The notes under the pieces: model-generated | Seen by the model: only the letters and a program-made list of their open reading frames with translations | Told to the model about the DNA's origin: nothing | Databases searched by the model: none | Part shown: piece after piece, positions 12,401 through 23,779 of the stretch | Layout: each line of letters opens with the position of its first letter | Position numbering within the stretch: the first letter of the stretch is position 1 | Position numbers and translations under genes: made by a program | DNA from: Gnetum montanum | Taxonomy: Eukaryota; Streptophyta; Gnetopsida; Gnetales; Gnetaceae | Length of the DNA: 64,000 nt | Assembly (NCBI GenBank): GCA_015680685.1 | Contig: MNCI01011783.1 | Coordinates: forward strand, 304,944 to 368,943 | Reading direction: 5' to 3'

Positions 12401-13500
12401 TTTCTCTTCATAATGCATCATTATCATGGTATTTTCTTATTTGAAGGGATATGTCCATATTATTCGTTTATTGTTAAGAACTAATTAAAGCAATGGAGAT
12501 TTATTTCTAAATTTCTTTTTTCTAACTAAACATTACTAAGGCAATTATGTACAAAATACTTATCAAGAGAAGCATAAAATCATATCATTTATCATCTATT
12601 AAATCAATGTCTAGTAATAACATCAAATTACAAATAAATAAAAACTAACAAATTTTTTAATTAATTATAATGAAACTTTTGAGGCATCATTATAACTCCA
12701 AACTAGCCTTTTTCTTGTGTCATCTCAAATAAGATAATTTAAGTCTATGTATAAATTGAATGCATAAAAATAGTAGTAGTACTATGCAAACCTAAAATAA
12801 CAATACAAAACTATTATAAAAAAAAAATTAATTCAAATGGGCCATCCATAGAAAAAACATAATTCTTTAAGCATAACTATGAAATTCATATGGTGGCCGT
12901 TTTAAATTACTTATGTTCTAATTAGAGAAAACACTATTTCTTCTCATCATTATACATGAATCAAACATATTATATTTTTATTAGTATAAATAAGTATAAT
13001 TATATCCTAGACATTAAATCAATCTTTGTAACATTATTAGATCTACATAAAAATAAATTAACCTTTTGTAATCTATTTATTAAAATATAACTAGTAGAGA
13101 TTGATTATTAGCATCAATCCTTGTTTTAAACAAAAACATTTCTAATTCATTTTCTAGAAAAATAGAATAAAATTTATAGTCTCATATAACATGATTGTAT
13201 TGAAATTTGGAATTCATGAAATGTTAAAAGTAATCTACCCAAATCAAAGCTTCATCATACTAAAATATTAGTAGATAATATTAATCATAATTAGTCTAAA
13301 TATAGGAATGTAAACTCATGTGTTAACATGTCACATTCACATGTACATATCATGATAAAAAAGATAATGATATTTTAGTTCATAAAATAATATTACTTCA
13401 TTCCAATTTTAGCAAAAATTAATTAGAAAATATACTATGACCAATAAAAATTTAATAACGTTCTATAAATGTCAAAAATCATAATAGTCAACAACCAAAT
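9415..13500. other. A+T-rich stretch without recognisable genes
   Basis: Between the F LTR and the B target site I find no coding motif on either strand except the patch at 13500-13790. The DNA is A+T-rich with short random frames. A degenerate repeat array (about 10490-11215) is the only clear structure. It is probably very old retrotransposon sequence; B later inserted at its right end. Confidence 0.5.
10490..11215. repeat. Degenerate short-unit repeat array
   Basis: A loose unit of about 30-45 bases built on the words CATGACCATCC and CCTATTA recurs about a dozen times, for example at 10690, 10786, 10845, 10912, 10940, 11035, 11064, 11092, 11122 and 11153. Neighbouring units differ at many sites. 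In style it resembles the minisatellites near the 3' ends of the Tat-like elements A and E, but the wording differs. Confidence 0.6.
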
Positions 13501-13790
13501 AAAATTTTAATCCTCAGTATCATAAGAGTTTAATCATCAGTGTTTCCCTCAACTCCCATAGTTTCTTCTTTATCAATATTGAAAGGCTCTACTCTTTCAT
13601 CATCATCCTAAATTAGAGGTCTCATGTTCTTTTCTATTATTAGTACACAGTCATCCAATGTCATTAATATGTTGTAAACCTTCTCTAATGCTACTAAGAT
13701 GGATTGCTACATGGTCCTACCATCCCACATTTGCTACCTCATTTTCTCCTTTATCTCATGCATCCTAGTGCTACTTTACTAGACTAACAT
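13500..13790 (-). pseudogene. Decayed coding patch of unknown origin
   Basis: One minus-strand frame stays coherent for about 90 codons, with STRMHEIKEKM, then ILVALEKVYNILMTLDD, then a Glu/Asp-rich end (DDDERVEPFNIDKEET). It is broken by three TAG stops, each where CAG would fit. The Lys/Glu and heptad-like pattern resembles Gag or accessory-ORF helices of the elements nearby, but I cannot assign it. It stops just before the B target site. Confidence 0.4.
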
Positions 13791-13816
13791 GAATTCAAGC
13801 TTAAATGATTACTTGA

Positions 13817-13821
13817 TGTAT
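13817..13821. other. Left target-site duplication of element B
   Basis: TGTAT directly before the 5' LTR start at 13822. The same five bases follow the 3' LTR at 40012-40016. Confidence 0.85.
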
Positions 13822-14625
13822 TGATGAATCGTTGTTTTCCAGGCCCCAATATTAGGGACACGATATCATGGCCTAGATATGATATCATATACACAATATC
13901 ATGATTCATGTGTTAGCCTATAAATACAACACTCAGGCACATAGCTGACAATTTTTAGTGAAGTTCTTTTCTTTCTAGTTCTTTTGGTAGTTTAGTTTTT
14001 AGTTTCTTTCTTTCAAGCTAGTTATTCCCAGTGCATGCCTGTAATGTGACATTCGTAATTACACAGCACCTTTGTTCGAGTGTGATGTACTTGGACACGT
14101 TTATGACCAGCAATAAAGATCGAGATTACTTTCATCATTGCAACATTCACTTAGATTAATTTTTGTCATCTTAATTATTTAATGCCTTCTTTAGTTAACA
14201 GTTTGATTTATTAATATTTACTTTTCCTATCATTAAGCGAAATGTGTACATCTTAATCATGAGTGTTTAACTACAAATACTTGGCACACCCAGCAGTAAT
14301 CTCATGAAGTTCAAGATGTGTACAGATGGTTAAGGATGGATACCATCATCATAGGCTAATTTAGGTTTTTCTTCCATTATTAGTTTAATCAATTTATCTT
14401 TTCTACTATCAGGATTAATGAAGAATTAATACAACATCATAAGCCTCACTCTGGACTAAACCATATGTGACAAATATACTACTAGTCTAGGTTGGAAGAT
14501 AGTGAACTACGATCAACATATAACTATCTAGGTGCAACAACTAGTCCATCCACAGAGTTTGACCGGATCCTGCATACACTCTTGTATTTGTATGGTTGAT
14601 CACAGGGGTACCTCACCACTCATCA
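13822..14625 (+). repeat. 5' LTR of element B
   Basis: 804 bp, TGATGAATC to CTCATCA. U3 has clustered GATATCATG-type words at 13855-13905, then a TATA box. It aligns end to end by eye with 39215-40011, with mostly C/T and G/A differences and a few small gaps. Confidence 0.9.
13919..13926 (+). promoter_or_regulatory. TATA box of the B 5' LTR
   Basis: TATAAATA in GCCTATAAATACAAC, 97 bases into the LTR; the 3' LTR has the same box at 39312-39319. Confidence 0.75.
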
Positions 14626-14645
14626 TTAGCATCATTTTTGGGGAT
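14626..14645 (+). promoter_or_regulatory. Degraded primer-binding site of element B
   Basis: TTAGCATCATTTTTGGGGAT follows the LTR end directly. It keeps the pattern of the tRNA-Asp-type site seen in C (TTGGCACCATTGCCGGGG) with several substitutions. Confidence 0.65.
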
Positions 14646-14750
14646 GATGCTAGTTATCTAGATTAGTTATATTATATAAGATCACTGTAAAAGGGTATTA
14701 ATGATATATCTTTCAAGAAGTATTCAAGCACACACCACAAATCGACAACA

Positions 14751-16411
14751 ATGTCTCACTCACACAAAAATGATTATGAAATGTATAGTGCACCTATTCA
14801 TTAGAGAACTAATGAAATATACAATGAAGAAGATTGCAGTGATCCACCTTATGAAGGGGTTTTTCATGATCATGGCCATCCTAATGACACTCAAAGACTA
14901 TATTCACCTAAGGTAGAAAATCTTGAAGAAGATGATGTCAGTCCTAAACTAGGGGAGGCCTCAAGGCCTACGACCTCCTCAGTACTTACAAATGATAAAC
15001 CAAGGAACCTTGAGGAACATTATAGAAGCCATGGCTATCCTACCAGTTCCTCCTTTTCATCTTCCCCCTCAACTTCAACATCTAGTTCTAACAAAGATGA
15101 ACATAGATATAGAGATAGAGCTCCACAAAAGGGTTATAATTAAAGCAAAAATCAAACCCATAGACACAATCAAGGTCATCAACATGAACACAAGCCCCAT
15201 CATCACCATCAATTAAATAGAGATTTTAATCACAACTTGTTTGACAATGATAAACCCCTATTAGTCCCTAAAAGTCTAATGCACTTTACAAAGGCTATTA
15301 AGTTATCTCATAGGCATCAAACGAAGAGTTGACTACCTAAGCTCAACCTGAATAATATTCCAAAATTTGTAGGAGGCTATGATTCAGATCCATAACATAA
15401 TTTACAAGCCTTCCATGATGCTTATGTGCTCAACAATGTGGATAGTAAATGGAAAAAGCTTAAGCTCTTTCCTAGGACACTAATCAATAGTAAATGGAAC
15501 CAAATTTAATTAGATGATTATCAAACATGTTAGAAATTTTCAATAAAAGATACTAAACCTATGTGCAAGTGTCCACCTTGAGGAGACAAATCCAAAGATG
15601 GAAACAAGAACAATAGGAACCCTTGGACATGGCCATAGATAGATACTATGCCTTACTAAATAAATGTCTAGGTCATAGGTTCTCTAAGAAAGAGAAAATA
15701 CTTCACATTATAGATGGGGTAAGCCTTGGAAAGTATGCTTGAGGACAACTATATAAGCTCCAAGCCCACCAGGTCAAAGAACTAATAGAGCATCTGGTGA
15801 AAGAAGAGAGAGAATTATCTAAATGGTGGAATGCTAAAGCATTTGAGTGAGACCCAACTTTAGAAATAACAAAGGTCCAGAACTATAAGAAAGAGGAAGC
15901 AACCTATTCCAAAAGGGTCATACAGTCCCAACCTTTTCCAATACATAAATTAATAGATGAAATTGAGGCAAAGAATAACAAGATGACCATATGGGCAAAT
16001 GAACAAAGTGTGAACTTAGAAGACATTGTTGGGGAGAGGGTCATCCAAAATAAACCTAGCAGTAAAAACAAACAGAGGGCACAGAAATCAAAAATAGTTA
16101 ATAACACTATTTGGAAACTAGGGAGAATGGCTAAGGATAATGAGGCCAAAGGCTCAACTACAGATAATGAGGATGGATGTGATGTCTATTTATATGACTG
16201 TCCAAAGGGCCATTGCCTAGTCTTGTCAAATTTATATGAGCATTGGGTAGGGAAGCTACACCCAAAATTCATACAAAGGTATCAGTTTAGGTACATCCCT
16301 TGCCACAAGGTAATTATGGACAACCCCATAACCCATTGGACTATCCTAAGGGGAGCTATTACAAACCTCAAAACTTTGCTTCACTATAGTGGCAAAACTC
16401 ATAGGCATTGG
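14751..16411 (+). pseudogene. Gag remnant of element B, first part
   Basis: From the ATG at 14751 a frame reads MSHSHKNDYEMYSAP, then a Ser-rich run (TSSSFSSSPSTSTSSSNKD) near 15035-15100 and a His-rich basic stretch. The capsid-like block at 15350-15480 (NNIPKFVGGYDSDP, then LQAFHDAYVLNNVDSKW) matches C. 15770-16010 (VKEERELSKWWNAKAFE) also has a counterpart in C. The 15983-16453 frame contains a Cys/His patch (DCPKGHC) aligned with the C box. It ends in a Tyr/Pro-rich part where element A inserted at 16411/16412. Several stops and shifts are present. Gag would build the particle. Confidence 0.75.
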
Positions 16412-17002
16412 TGTACTGTCCGAAATCATCGGTCTCCGGCTGGAATGAAATAGAAACCTAGAGATCTCCAGACACGCACAAAAGACCCTATCTTCACTTG
16501 AGGGCAAGCTGGAATTAACGAAGGCAGAGTACCTTGAGTGGTCCGCATGCAGATCAGGTAAGGATTTCCCCGAATGTACACCGATGTGCTATACGTTGGG
16601 TTATATGTAAATGGCGTAACTGATATAAAACGAAGCGTAAATGGCGTAACTGGTGTAAACAGAGCGTAAACATACAAGAGCGTAAATAGTAAATATGCAA
16701 CAATGAATGAAAAAATGTAACAAATTGTAGCAAAGAAATGTAGCAATGTTATTGTGGAATGAGAGTTACAATGCATCGGTCTAACGTAGTTGTGGCTTTG
16801 ACACAAGACGGATGAATAGCCCCGGTAGATGCAGGGATGACTGTGTGCTGGTTCAAACTGCAGGCATAGCGTAGAGGCTGTATGCTCAGCATGTAGGATA
16901 AGGTTCAACATACAAGGTTTCTATTCTGTTCTCAGGGTCTCTGGTTCTTTTTGTCTCTAGTTTGCTCAAAATTTCCAACCTCGATCTAATGAAAAATTGG
17001 GA

Positions 17003-17010
17003 TTTTTATA
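17003..17010 (-). promoter_or_regulatory. TATA box of the A 3' LTR
   Basis: Sense TATAAAAA; the 5' LTR has the same box at 34015-34022. The GTATACGC words lie just upstream. Confidence 0.65.
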
Positions 17011-17094
17011 CAGGTTTAGTCATTAGACTTGGGTTGGGTGACATGTGGCGTGTTGACCGAGTGCAAAAGAATAAAATTTACAAGTATATAGCAT

Positions 17095-17620
17095 GCTATA
17101 TGCCAGCGTATATTGTTGTACACCAGCGTATACAGCTGTATGCCAACATATACATGCTAGAAATGTGACTGCGGCATACAGACTTGATCAAAATAGAAGA
17201 AGTCGTTCGTCCTTCATATTTGAACTCAGATGCCATGAAGATGCTAAGTGTAGGTGTTCAGCTTGGTTGACCTTGATTTGACACTTTGTACATGTTGTGC
17301 GTATACGCTGGGTGTATACGTTGTATCTGTTGGGCGTATATGTTGGGCGTATACGCTGGGCGTGCAAGATGTACATGCTCAACGTATGGACTCCAGAATG
17401 CTAGATGTCAATACCTAATGATTGCTCTGTTCATGTGAGTTGATGCTCTATAGCAAGTCTTGCTCTGTAGTGTTGTTTCCATGCCGTCTTCGAGGATTGC
17501 ATGCTAGGCATATACATCAGTCGTACATGCCGAGCGTACATGTGAGGCATGTACGCTGGGCGTATACGCTGTCAATGCAAACTTGGGCATATACGCTGGG
17601 CGTATACGCTGAGAATGTAT
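17095..17620. repeat. GCGTATACGC palindrome cluster in the A LTR U3
   Basis: The ten-base palindrome GCGTATACGC and one-base variants recur in both orientations, often as GTATACGCTGGGC units, densest at 17300-17370 and 17520-17610. Similar clusters lie at 23280-23560, 23780-24300 and 32950-33365 in the same element. Confidence 0.85.
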
Positions 17621-17820
17621 ACTTGGAGAAAACTAAGTATCTTGATCTCTGAAGTTTCCATGTTTGATAGTAGATGTTTTCGTGGTCGTCGGCGGGTCCC
17701 AAGGAACTGCTCCTCGTTGAGTCTGACTCTGCTTGAAGCTGTCTGTGGGGCCTTTAAGCTTTAGTCATGCTAGGAAGCATCATGACTTAGCTCAATTCTT
17801 GTTGGAGATGTACTAAGCTA

Positions 17821-17913
17821 AAAATTTTATGGTGTTTCATTGGCCCCTCTTTGTTGATGCTTGGAGNAAAATTTTATGGTGTTTCATTGGCCCCTCTTTG
17901 TTGATGCTTGGAG
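17821..17913. repeat. Exact 46-base duplication around a single N
   Basis: 17821-17866 and 17868-17913 are identical and are separated by one N at 17867. This is what an unmerged contig overlap looks like, so it is probably an assembly join, not biology. It falls exactly on the A polypurine tract and LTR start, which therefore appear twice. Confidence 0.85.
17840..17855 (-). promoter_or_regulatory. Polypurine tract of element A
   Basis: On the sense strand CAACAAAGAGGGGCCAA directly precedes the LTR start TGAAACACC. Element E has the same string at 50766-50782 before the same LTR start, which supports both boundaries. It is repeated once after the N. Confidence 0.75.
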
Positions 17914-18885
17914 GAATTGACCCGAGAAGCATCGACAAAGAAGCGCAAAACACCACAAGCAACTTGATGGAGACCGTGTCCTTTGCCACCTGGCTAGACA
18001 TCATCGTATCATGTTCAGTAGTACATAGGATTGGGGGAAATGACGTTTGTAGCTGGATAGGGAAATGGAGATTGCGGGGATTGGGGAGAAGTCAAGGTTA
18101 TGTGTGGGTCATGCTTGTCTTCTTGGGATCAAAGCATGATGTGTACGTCCTTTGGCGGTACAAGACTCTTGCTTAGTGTTCAAGAGAACTTGTTGGCAAA
18201 ACCAAAGCCATCTGGTGATGTGTTGCATTCTTTGGAAGAACAGGGCCCTTGTTTAATGTTTAGGGGGAGCCTGTTGGCGGAGGGCCAAAGCCATGCAACG
18301 TGATGTTTCTTGATTGTTTTAGACATGAGTGTTTTCTTTCGAGGCAACTGCCTCCCATCTTGTGTTTTATGTGGGAAGGGATGATATTTTTTTTTCTTTT
18401 GTGTGTGTTCTTATGCTCATGGTCAAATGCCATTTTGTGGGTTGCAATCGCTTAAGAGTGGCATAGTATGCAATGGTATGTTCGATGTTTTGGGCTGTAC
18501 CGAATGTGTTCGGGATGTAACCAAGTATAAGATGTTGAGGGATAGGTGGGATATGAAACGGGATATGTACTAGTGAATGGTTTGATTTAGTCTTGTCACA
18601 TGCGCTATGAACAATGTCTCACCTTGCTGCTTATGATGAAGTGCATTCTTATACAAACACCTCTGAGTGTCATCCTGGAAACACAATTCCAAGAGGACAA
18701 GAAAACCATGAGTTAGTAAGCAAGCTTAGACTTGAAAAGCTACTGATGAAACAAAGGCACTAGATGAGACTTCAGGCAATGTATATGAATAGCAGCAATA
18801 TTGTTAGGATCGGCTAATGGCAAGCGATGCAGCGATTCTGATGAAGTTTGAATGTAGCCACAGATTGAGGAACCAGAGATGAAAT
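17914..18885. other. Non-coding 3' part of element A
   Basis: Between the polypurine tract and the minisatellite I find no coding motif on the minus strand. The short plus-strand frames (17829-18303) have no family features and overlap the assembly join. A T-run at 18388-18400 corresponds to the A-rich tract that E has in the same relative place (50100-50270). Confidence 0.5.
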
Positions 18886-19185
18886 TGCTAGTTTATAGTC
18901 TTAGTGGACTATCATGGGTTAGTTTTATGTCATGACCCATTGGAAATTTCCTGTTTAGCATCGTGGAGGACGATGCATTACCAGTTTCTAGTCTTAGCGG
19001 ACCGCGAAGAGGCAAACCAGTTTATAGTCTTAACAAACTCTGGCAAATGTGATTGTGGTAGTTTACTATCGTGCTGGATGGATGCTAGTTTATTTTCATT
19101 GCAGACACTTTGTGGTATCAGTTTACCATCATGAGGCCAGGATGAGCTGTGGTATCAGTTTACCGTCATGATTCCAAGACGAGCA
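18886..19185. repeat. Minisatellite downstream of integrase in A
   Basis: Units of about 30-50 bases share the plus-strand core AGTTTATAGTCTTAGYGGAC or AGTTTACCATCATGAG, seen at 18892, 18918, 18975, 19020, 19058, 19110 and 19158. The reverse complement of the same core forms the array at 49190-49600 in element E, in the same place relative to the LTR. Confidence 0.8.
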
Positions 19186-19204
19186 CGTACCTGAGCCTAT
19201 ACTC

Positions 19205-20300
19205 AAATGTGGAACAGTTTCAAGAACAATTGATTGGTCAGATTTGCAAGCTCATTCCCTTCCATATCAGCTAACTTGAATGCTCCGTTGTCATATACTT
19301 TGGTGACCAAGTAAGGCCCTTCCCAGCTGGTTGAGAATCTATCTAGGTGTTCCCAAATGGCCTTAAGTACAAGGTTGTCTTCTTTGATAGGATGCTTATG
19401 AATGTCATGCCGATGGTGTTTTCGTTGTCATTTTTGGTACCATTCAATCTGATTGAGTGCACGTAGGCGTTCCTTATCCTCCGAGTCCAAGTCAATGATG
19501 CGTAGGTCATTGTTTTACCCTTCGTCAAGGAGTCCAAAAAGTGTGATCCTTAAAGATGGTACCTGTAATTCCAAGGGTAAAATAGCTTTTGAACCATAAA
19601 CAAGACTATATGGAGTTTTACCTGTTGAAGTCTGATGCATAGTGCGATAAGCCCACATTACATATACCAGCTGTTCGTGCCATCTTTTCTTGCTTTGGGT
19701 AAGAATCTTTTTAAGTATTATAATGATGGTTTTATTTGTGGCCTCTACTTGCCCATTGCTCTGAGGGTAGTAAGGGGATGAAAATGAGTTTTTGATCCCC
19801 AGACTTTCACAGAAAGTTTTGGTCTCGGCACTGCTAAATTGTGGCCCGTTATCGATGATGATGGTCGTGGGGATACCAAAATGGATCATAATGTTTTCAA
19901 GAATGAAGTTGCATATGTGTTTAGATGTGGTCTTTCAAAGGGGAACAGCTTCTACCCACTTCGTGAAATACTCTGTCGTGGTTATGATGAAACTATGCCC
20001 TGCGGAAGATGAGGGTGTTATTGGTCTGATAAGGTCCAACCCCCACTTTTGAAAGGCCATGTGATTTGCGCTATATGCAACTCATTTGGTGGGACATGGA
20101 TTAGATTACTATGTCTTTAACAGGTACTACATGTTTTAGCCTTGGAAAGACAATCATACTCCATGTGTGGCCAATAATAGCCTAAGCGTCTTATTGTCGT
20201 TGCCATTGCTTTTGGTGCTATGTGTCCTCTGCATAGTCCGTCATGTACTTGCTCAATGATGGTTTGGGCATTAGCACTACCAATGCATGTTAGCAGTATG
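19205..20300 (-). pseudogene. Integrase of element A
   Basis: The zinc finger is seen at about 20250-20120 (VHDGLCRGH, then GYYWPHM and C-x2-C at the end). The core follows with WGLDLIRP (first Asp), IIIDNGPQF (second Asp) and YYPQSNGQVEATNK (Glu), so the DDE triad is intact. 19640-19520 has MWAYRTMHQTSTGKTPYSLV and the C-terminal part near 19340-19210 reads WEGPYLV. It would insert the cDNA. A few stops interrupt the frame (one near 20110 and several at 20050-20110). Of the five elements' integrases this is the best preserved. Confidence 0.88.
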
Positions 20301-20539
20301 CCTTCGTAGGATCGACGACACAATGTGTCCCCTACTAGTGCATATTGCCGAGAACGCTTTCGTACCGCGTCTTTTTGTGCATTCATTAGATGTTGCGGTG
20401 TTTCACCATGTAGAAGGTACTCTTTTATGTCGTCATACCATTCTATTGTGTGTGTTGTACTAATGGATGAAATTGGCAACGTATTGAGATTGTTAGTTAT
20501 GGGTTTAACACAACTAATTATGGATCTTGGCAGTGTATG

Positions 20540-21000
20540 GAACATGTCAGAAGATATGTTTAGCGTTAGGGTGGCCAGTGCATCTGCGATGGTATTATCG
20601 TTTCTGGAGACATGTTGCACATCGATGTTTTCGAATCACTTTATTAAGTGTTTGGTTAAGTCACAGTATGGTTGTAAATGTTGTGCTTTGCACGTGTAAA
20701 TATCTGTGACTTGGTTCAAAACTAGTTGTGAGTCTCCCCTGATCACAAGCCGTGTGATGTCTGAAGCTAGTGCTACCATGAGACCTCTAAGGAGACCTTC
20801 GTACTCTGCTACGTTGTTGGTACAGTGAAAGTCAAAACGATAAGCAAAGGGTCGGATCTCTCCGAAGGGATAGGTGATGATGGCATCAGCACTTCCTCCT
20901 CAAGAGGTGGATGCTCCATCAAAGTTCAAAATGGCATCGTAGCCATCGGGTATTATGTCTATTGCACTCACATTTTCATCGGGGAATTCTGGCTCTATCG
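20540..21000 (-). pseudogene. Archaeal-type second RNase H of element A
   Basis: On the minus strand the domain runs from LNFDGAST (about 20930) through CTNNVAEYEGLLRGLMVAL, VIRGDSQLVLNQV and a closing SRNDNTIADALATL (about 20610-20570). The Asp-Glu-Asp-Asp set of RNase H is visible in FDG, AEY, GDS and IAD. One TGA follows the first motif. This extra domain, added to the ordinary gypsy RNase H, is known from the Tat lineage, where it lies between RNase H and integrase as it does here. It is thought to help remove the RNA strand or primers. Confidence 0.85.
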
Positions 21001-21044
21001 TTGCTTGGTCATGCGTTGGTGATGCAGTCATTTGATTTGCTATA

Positions 21045-21480
21045 GCCTAACCCTTAACTAATGATTGTGGTATGTAGTGTAGGTCAAACTCAGCTATCAT
21101 AGCTTTCCAACAGGCTATTCTACTTGACTCGTAAATGTTTCCTGTGATGGCTCTGAGCACGTTATCCTTGCAGATTATGTTAACTTGGTTATGGAAGAGG
21201 TAATGTCGCCATTTCTTTAGGGAAAAGACCAAGGATAAACATGACCTCTCCACCTCATTATACTTCTTCTCATGGGCTACTAATGCATGGCTTAAGTAGT
21301 AGATAGGGACTTCAGTTCCATCGTCTTGTTTCTAGCAAAGCATGGACGCAATTGATGAGTCCGAAGTGGTGAGGTAGATGTAAAATGGTTTATCATTTTG
21401 AGGTGGATAAATCGTGGGTAGTTGGACAAGTGCCACTTTAATATTGTCAAATGCTTCCTAGCACTATGGAATCCATTCAA
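21045..21480 (-). pseudogene. Gypsy RNase H of element A
   Basis: Two frames, 21480-21292 and 21253-21047, carry the domain. The second reads MERSCLSLVFSLKKWRHYLF and then a connector with FDLHYIPQSLVKG, typical of the degenerate RNase H and tether of Tat elements. A frame change separates the parts. It lies directly after RT and before the second RNase H. Confidence 0.7.
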
Positions 21481-22746
21481 AATGGACGTTCTTGCATAGC
21501 AAGTGGTTCATAGGTTTCAACTTGTCCGTTAGCTTTTCTATGAAATGCTTGATGAACTGTAATCTACCTTGTAGACCTCGGAGTTTGGTAAGGTTGTTAG
21601 CTGGTTTTAAGTTTGTTATTGCCTTAAATTTATCGGGGTCTACTCGTATCCCTGCTTCTAAGGCTATGAATCCAAGAATTTTGCCTATTTTGACTCTGAA
21701 GATACATTTCTTTGGGTTAAGTCTCAACTCATATTTTAAACAACACTTTAGTACTAGGTCAAGATCTTGTACATGTTGTTCTAATGTTTTTGATTTAACC
21801 ACAATGTTGTCCACATAGTCGTTAAGCGAGTGCAACATGTAATCGCTAAAGATAAATGTCATGGCCCTTTGATATGTGGCCCCAACGTTCTTGAGACCGA
21901 AGGGCATCACTGTATAACAAAAGGTTCCCCATGGTGTCATAAAGGTAGTCCGGAGCTGATGCTGCGGGTTAATGCGTATCTGGTTGTATCCTGAGAAGCC
22001 ATCCATAAAAGATAATAGGGCATGCTCAGTGGTTGAGTCAACAAGTTGATCGATGTTGGGTAGGGGAAAATCATATTTTATAGTTGCAACATTGAGATCC
22101 CGGAAGTCAATGCATAAGCGAATACTTCCATTCTTTTTTAGGACAATGACCATGTTGGATACCCAATTAGCGTAATCGACAGCCCAAATGAAACCTGCCT
22201 GATAAATTTTAGTGATCTCATTGCGAATTGCCAATGCTACCTTAGGTTTAACCTTTCGTGCCTTTTTTTTACTGGCTTCAATTTTGGATCAAGGATAATA
22301 TTGTGCTAGATGATTTGAGGATCTAACCCGAGCATGTCGGTGTAAGACCAAGCAAATGCTGTCATGTTATTTTGAAGCACATCTTCTACATCTTTGGCCA
22401 GTTGAGGTTGCAATAATGTACTGAATTTTAATATTTTGGTTTCACAATCAGGCATAATGATGGGGGTTTCAGTCAACGGGTCTTCAGTGATACTATCGGC
22501 TTCTATGTCGAGAGATTTTGTCATACCTTTGTAGTCATCTAGCGTTTGTTGTGTTGAGGCTATGAGTGTGTCTTCCGTTGATGTACCTAGGCTGATGGAG
22601 TTTATGTCGATTTCTCTTGTGATTTTTCCGTATGGTCCATTGATTATCAAGGGTGTTGATAAACTTTGACAATCCATCGGGCTTGTTCCTGCCAATAAAT
22701 AGATGGTAGAATGAGCTAATAGGTGTTGTTTCATGTTCCTTGGCAA
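21464..22746 (-). pseudogene. Reverse transcriptase of element A with N-terminal connector
   Basis: 22746-22306 is the connector ending FAWSYTDMLGLDP, the usual lead into RT. RT proper (22234-21464) has GFIWAVDYANWVSNMVIVLK, SIRLCIDFRDLN, LSFMDGFSGYNQI (first catalytic Asp), TPWGTFCYTVMPFGLKN and the active box NDYVDNIVVKSK. The box reads YVDN instead of YVDD, so the last catalytic Asp is Asn, a single G-to-A change. It is otherwise open for 256 codons. RT would copy the element RNA. Upstream lies the long spacer with the antisense gene. Confidence 0.92.
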
Positions 22747-22794
22747 CGTAAATCATGTGTACATGCACAATGGTGGTTTATCGTCGCACCTGGA

Positions 22795-23045
22795 TGCATG
22801 GATGTTTAAGGCCTTACCGGGCCATATGTGGCAGTTTAAGGCCTTACCGGGCCATGTGTGGTAGTTTAAGGCCTTACCAGGCCGAATGTGAGCCGTAGGT
22901 GGCATTTTAAGGCCTTACCAGGCCATATGAGGTAGTTTGTGGCAATTTAAAGCCTTACTGGGCCACAAGTGGCTATTTGTGGCAGTTTAAGGCCTTACCA
23001 GGCTGTCATGGTAGTTTAAGGCCATACTGGGTCGAATGGGTGATT
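22795..23045. repeat. GTTTAAGGCCTTACCGGGCC minisatellite (left of the antisense gene)
   Basis: Seven or eight units of about 30-40 bases with the plus-strand core TTTAAGGCCTTACCRGGCC, separated by short GTGTGGCA-like linkers. A sister array in the same direction lies right of the antisense gene at 28385-28510. Confidence 0.88.
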
Positions 23046-23129
23046 TGACAATGCCTAGTCGTCGTATAATTCGCATCGGAGAGTTGCCCCAAAATGTTCA
23101 GTGTGGGCATCTGAAGTTGGTGTTCATCT

Positions 23130-23165
23130 TGTTATATATATATATATATCTCTCTCTCTTTTTTG
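23130..23165. repeat. (TA)n(TC)n microsatellite
   Basis: A run of TA followed by TC in the spacer between RT and the antisense gene, followed by A-rich low-complexity DNA to about 23240. Confidence 0.85.
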
Positions 23166-23279
23166 TATTTTGTGTTTTCAAAAATTTTGATTAATAATAA
23201 GAAAAATGAAGAAAAAGAAAAAAAATGAAAATAAAATGCAAGGCAGCGGCGGGGTCAACATGACGCTATATATAGTGTA

Positions 23280-23580
23280 AGGCTGTCAGTTGGAAGCACC
23301 GTGAATCTTGAAGCAAAACCGAGCGTGAGCGTAAACCTCAGCATAAGTGTAAACCACCAAACCCAATGTAAGCGTAGAGGCTTGAACCCTAGCATAAGCG
23401 TAGAGACTCGAACCCCAGCGTAAGCGTAGAGACTCAAACCCCAGCATAGAGGCCCAAACTCAGCGTGAGCGTAGAGGCCCAAACTCAGCGTGAGCGTAGA
23501 GGCTCTAACTTAGTGTAGAGGATTCAGCTTAGCATGCAAACTCAGACCTCAGCATAGACCCTGTCAGTTTCAGTGTAAAG
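23280..23580. repeat. AGCGTAAGCGTAGAGG repeat array
   Basis: Short units of about 20-28 bases, AGCGTGAGCGTAGAGGCYCAAACTC and variants, repeat about ten times. They share the AGCGTA word with the palindrome arrays nearby. Confidence 0.85.
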
Positions 23581-23779
23581 GATGCCGGAATGGGCAAGGG
23601 CAAGGAGGTAGAAGGCCAAGGAAGGAAGGGGCCTGACCTGACTTTGGCAGAGGAAAGTGAGGTCATGTTGCAGTGTCTGCCTAGGCCAAGGGTTCCATCG
23701 TGGCCTGGATCATTGCACAGGTAGGCTCTAATCCTGCCTCTATTAGTTATTTTTATCTGTACTTGTTGTCGGGTGTAGA

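Larger units (their letters stand above)
16412..17839 (-). repeat. 3' LTR of element A
   Basis: 1,428 bp. On the sense strand it starts TGAAACACCATAAAATTTT after the polypurine tract and ends GGACAGTACA. The R-U5 part (16412-17010) matches 33424-34020 closely, mostly with C/T and G/A differences. The U3 part (17011-17839) is rich in GTATACGC words. The start wording and the end (CCGAYGATTTYGG, then GTACA) are shared with the E LTR at 50783-52338. Confidence 0.82.

Noticed and set aside
16407-16411. ATTGG as target duplication of element A.
   Set aside because: No copy follows the right end at 34158, which is truncated.
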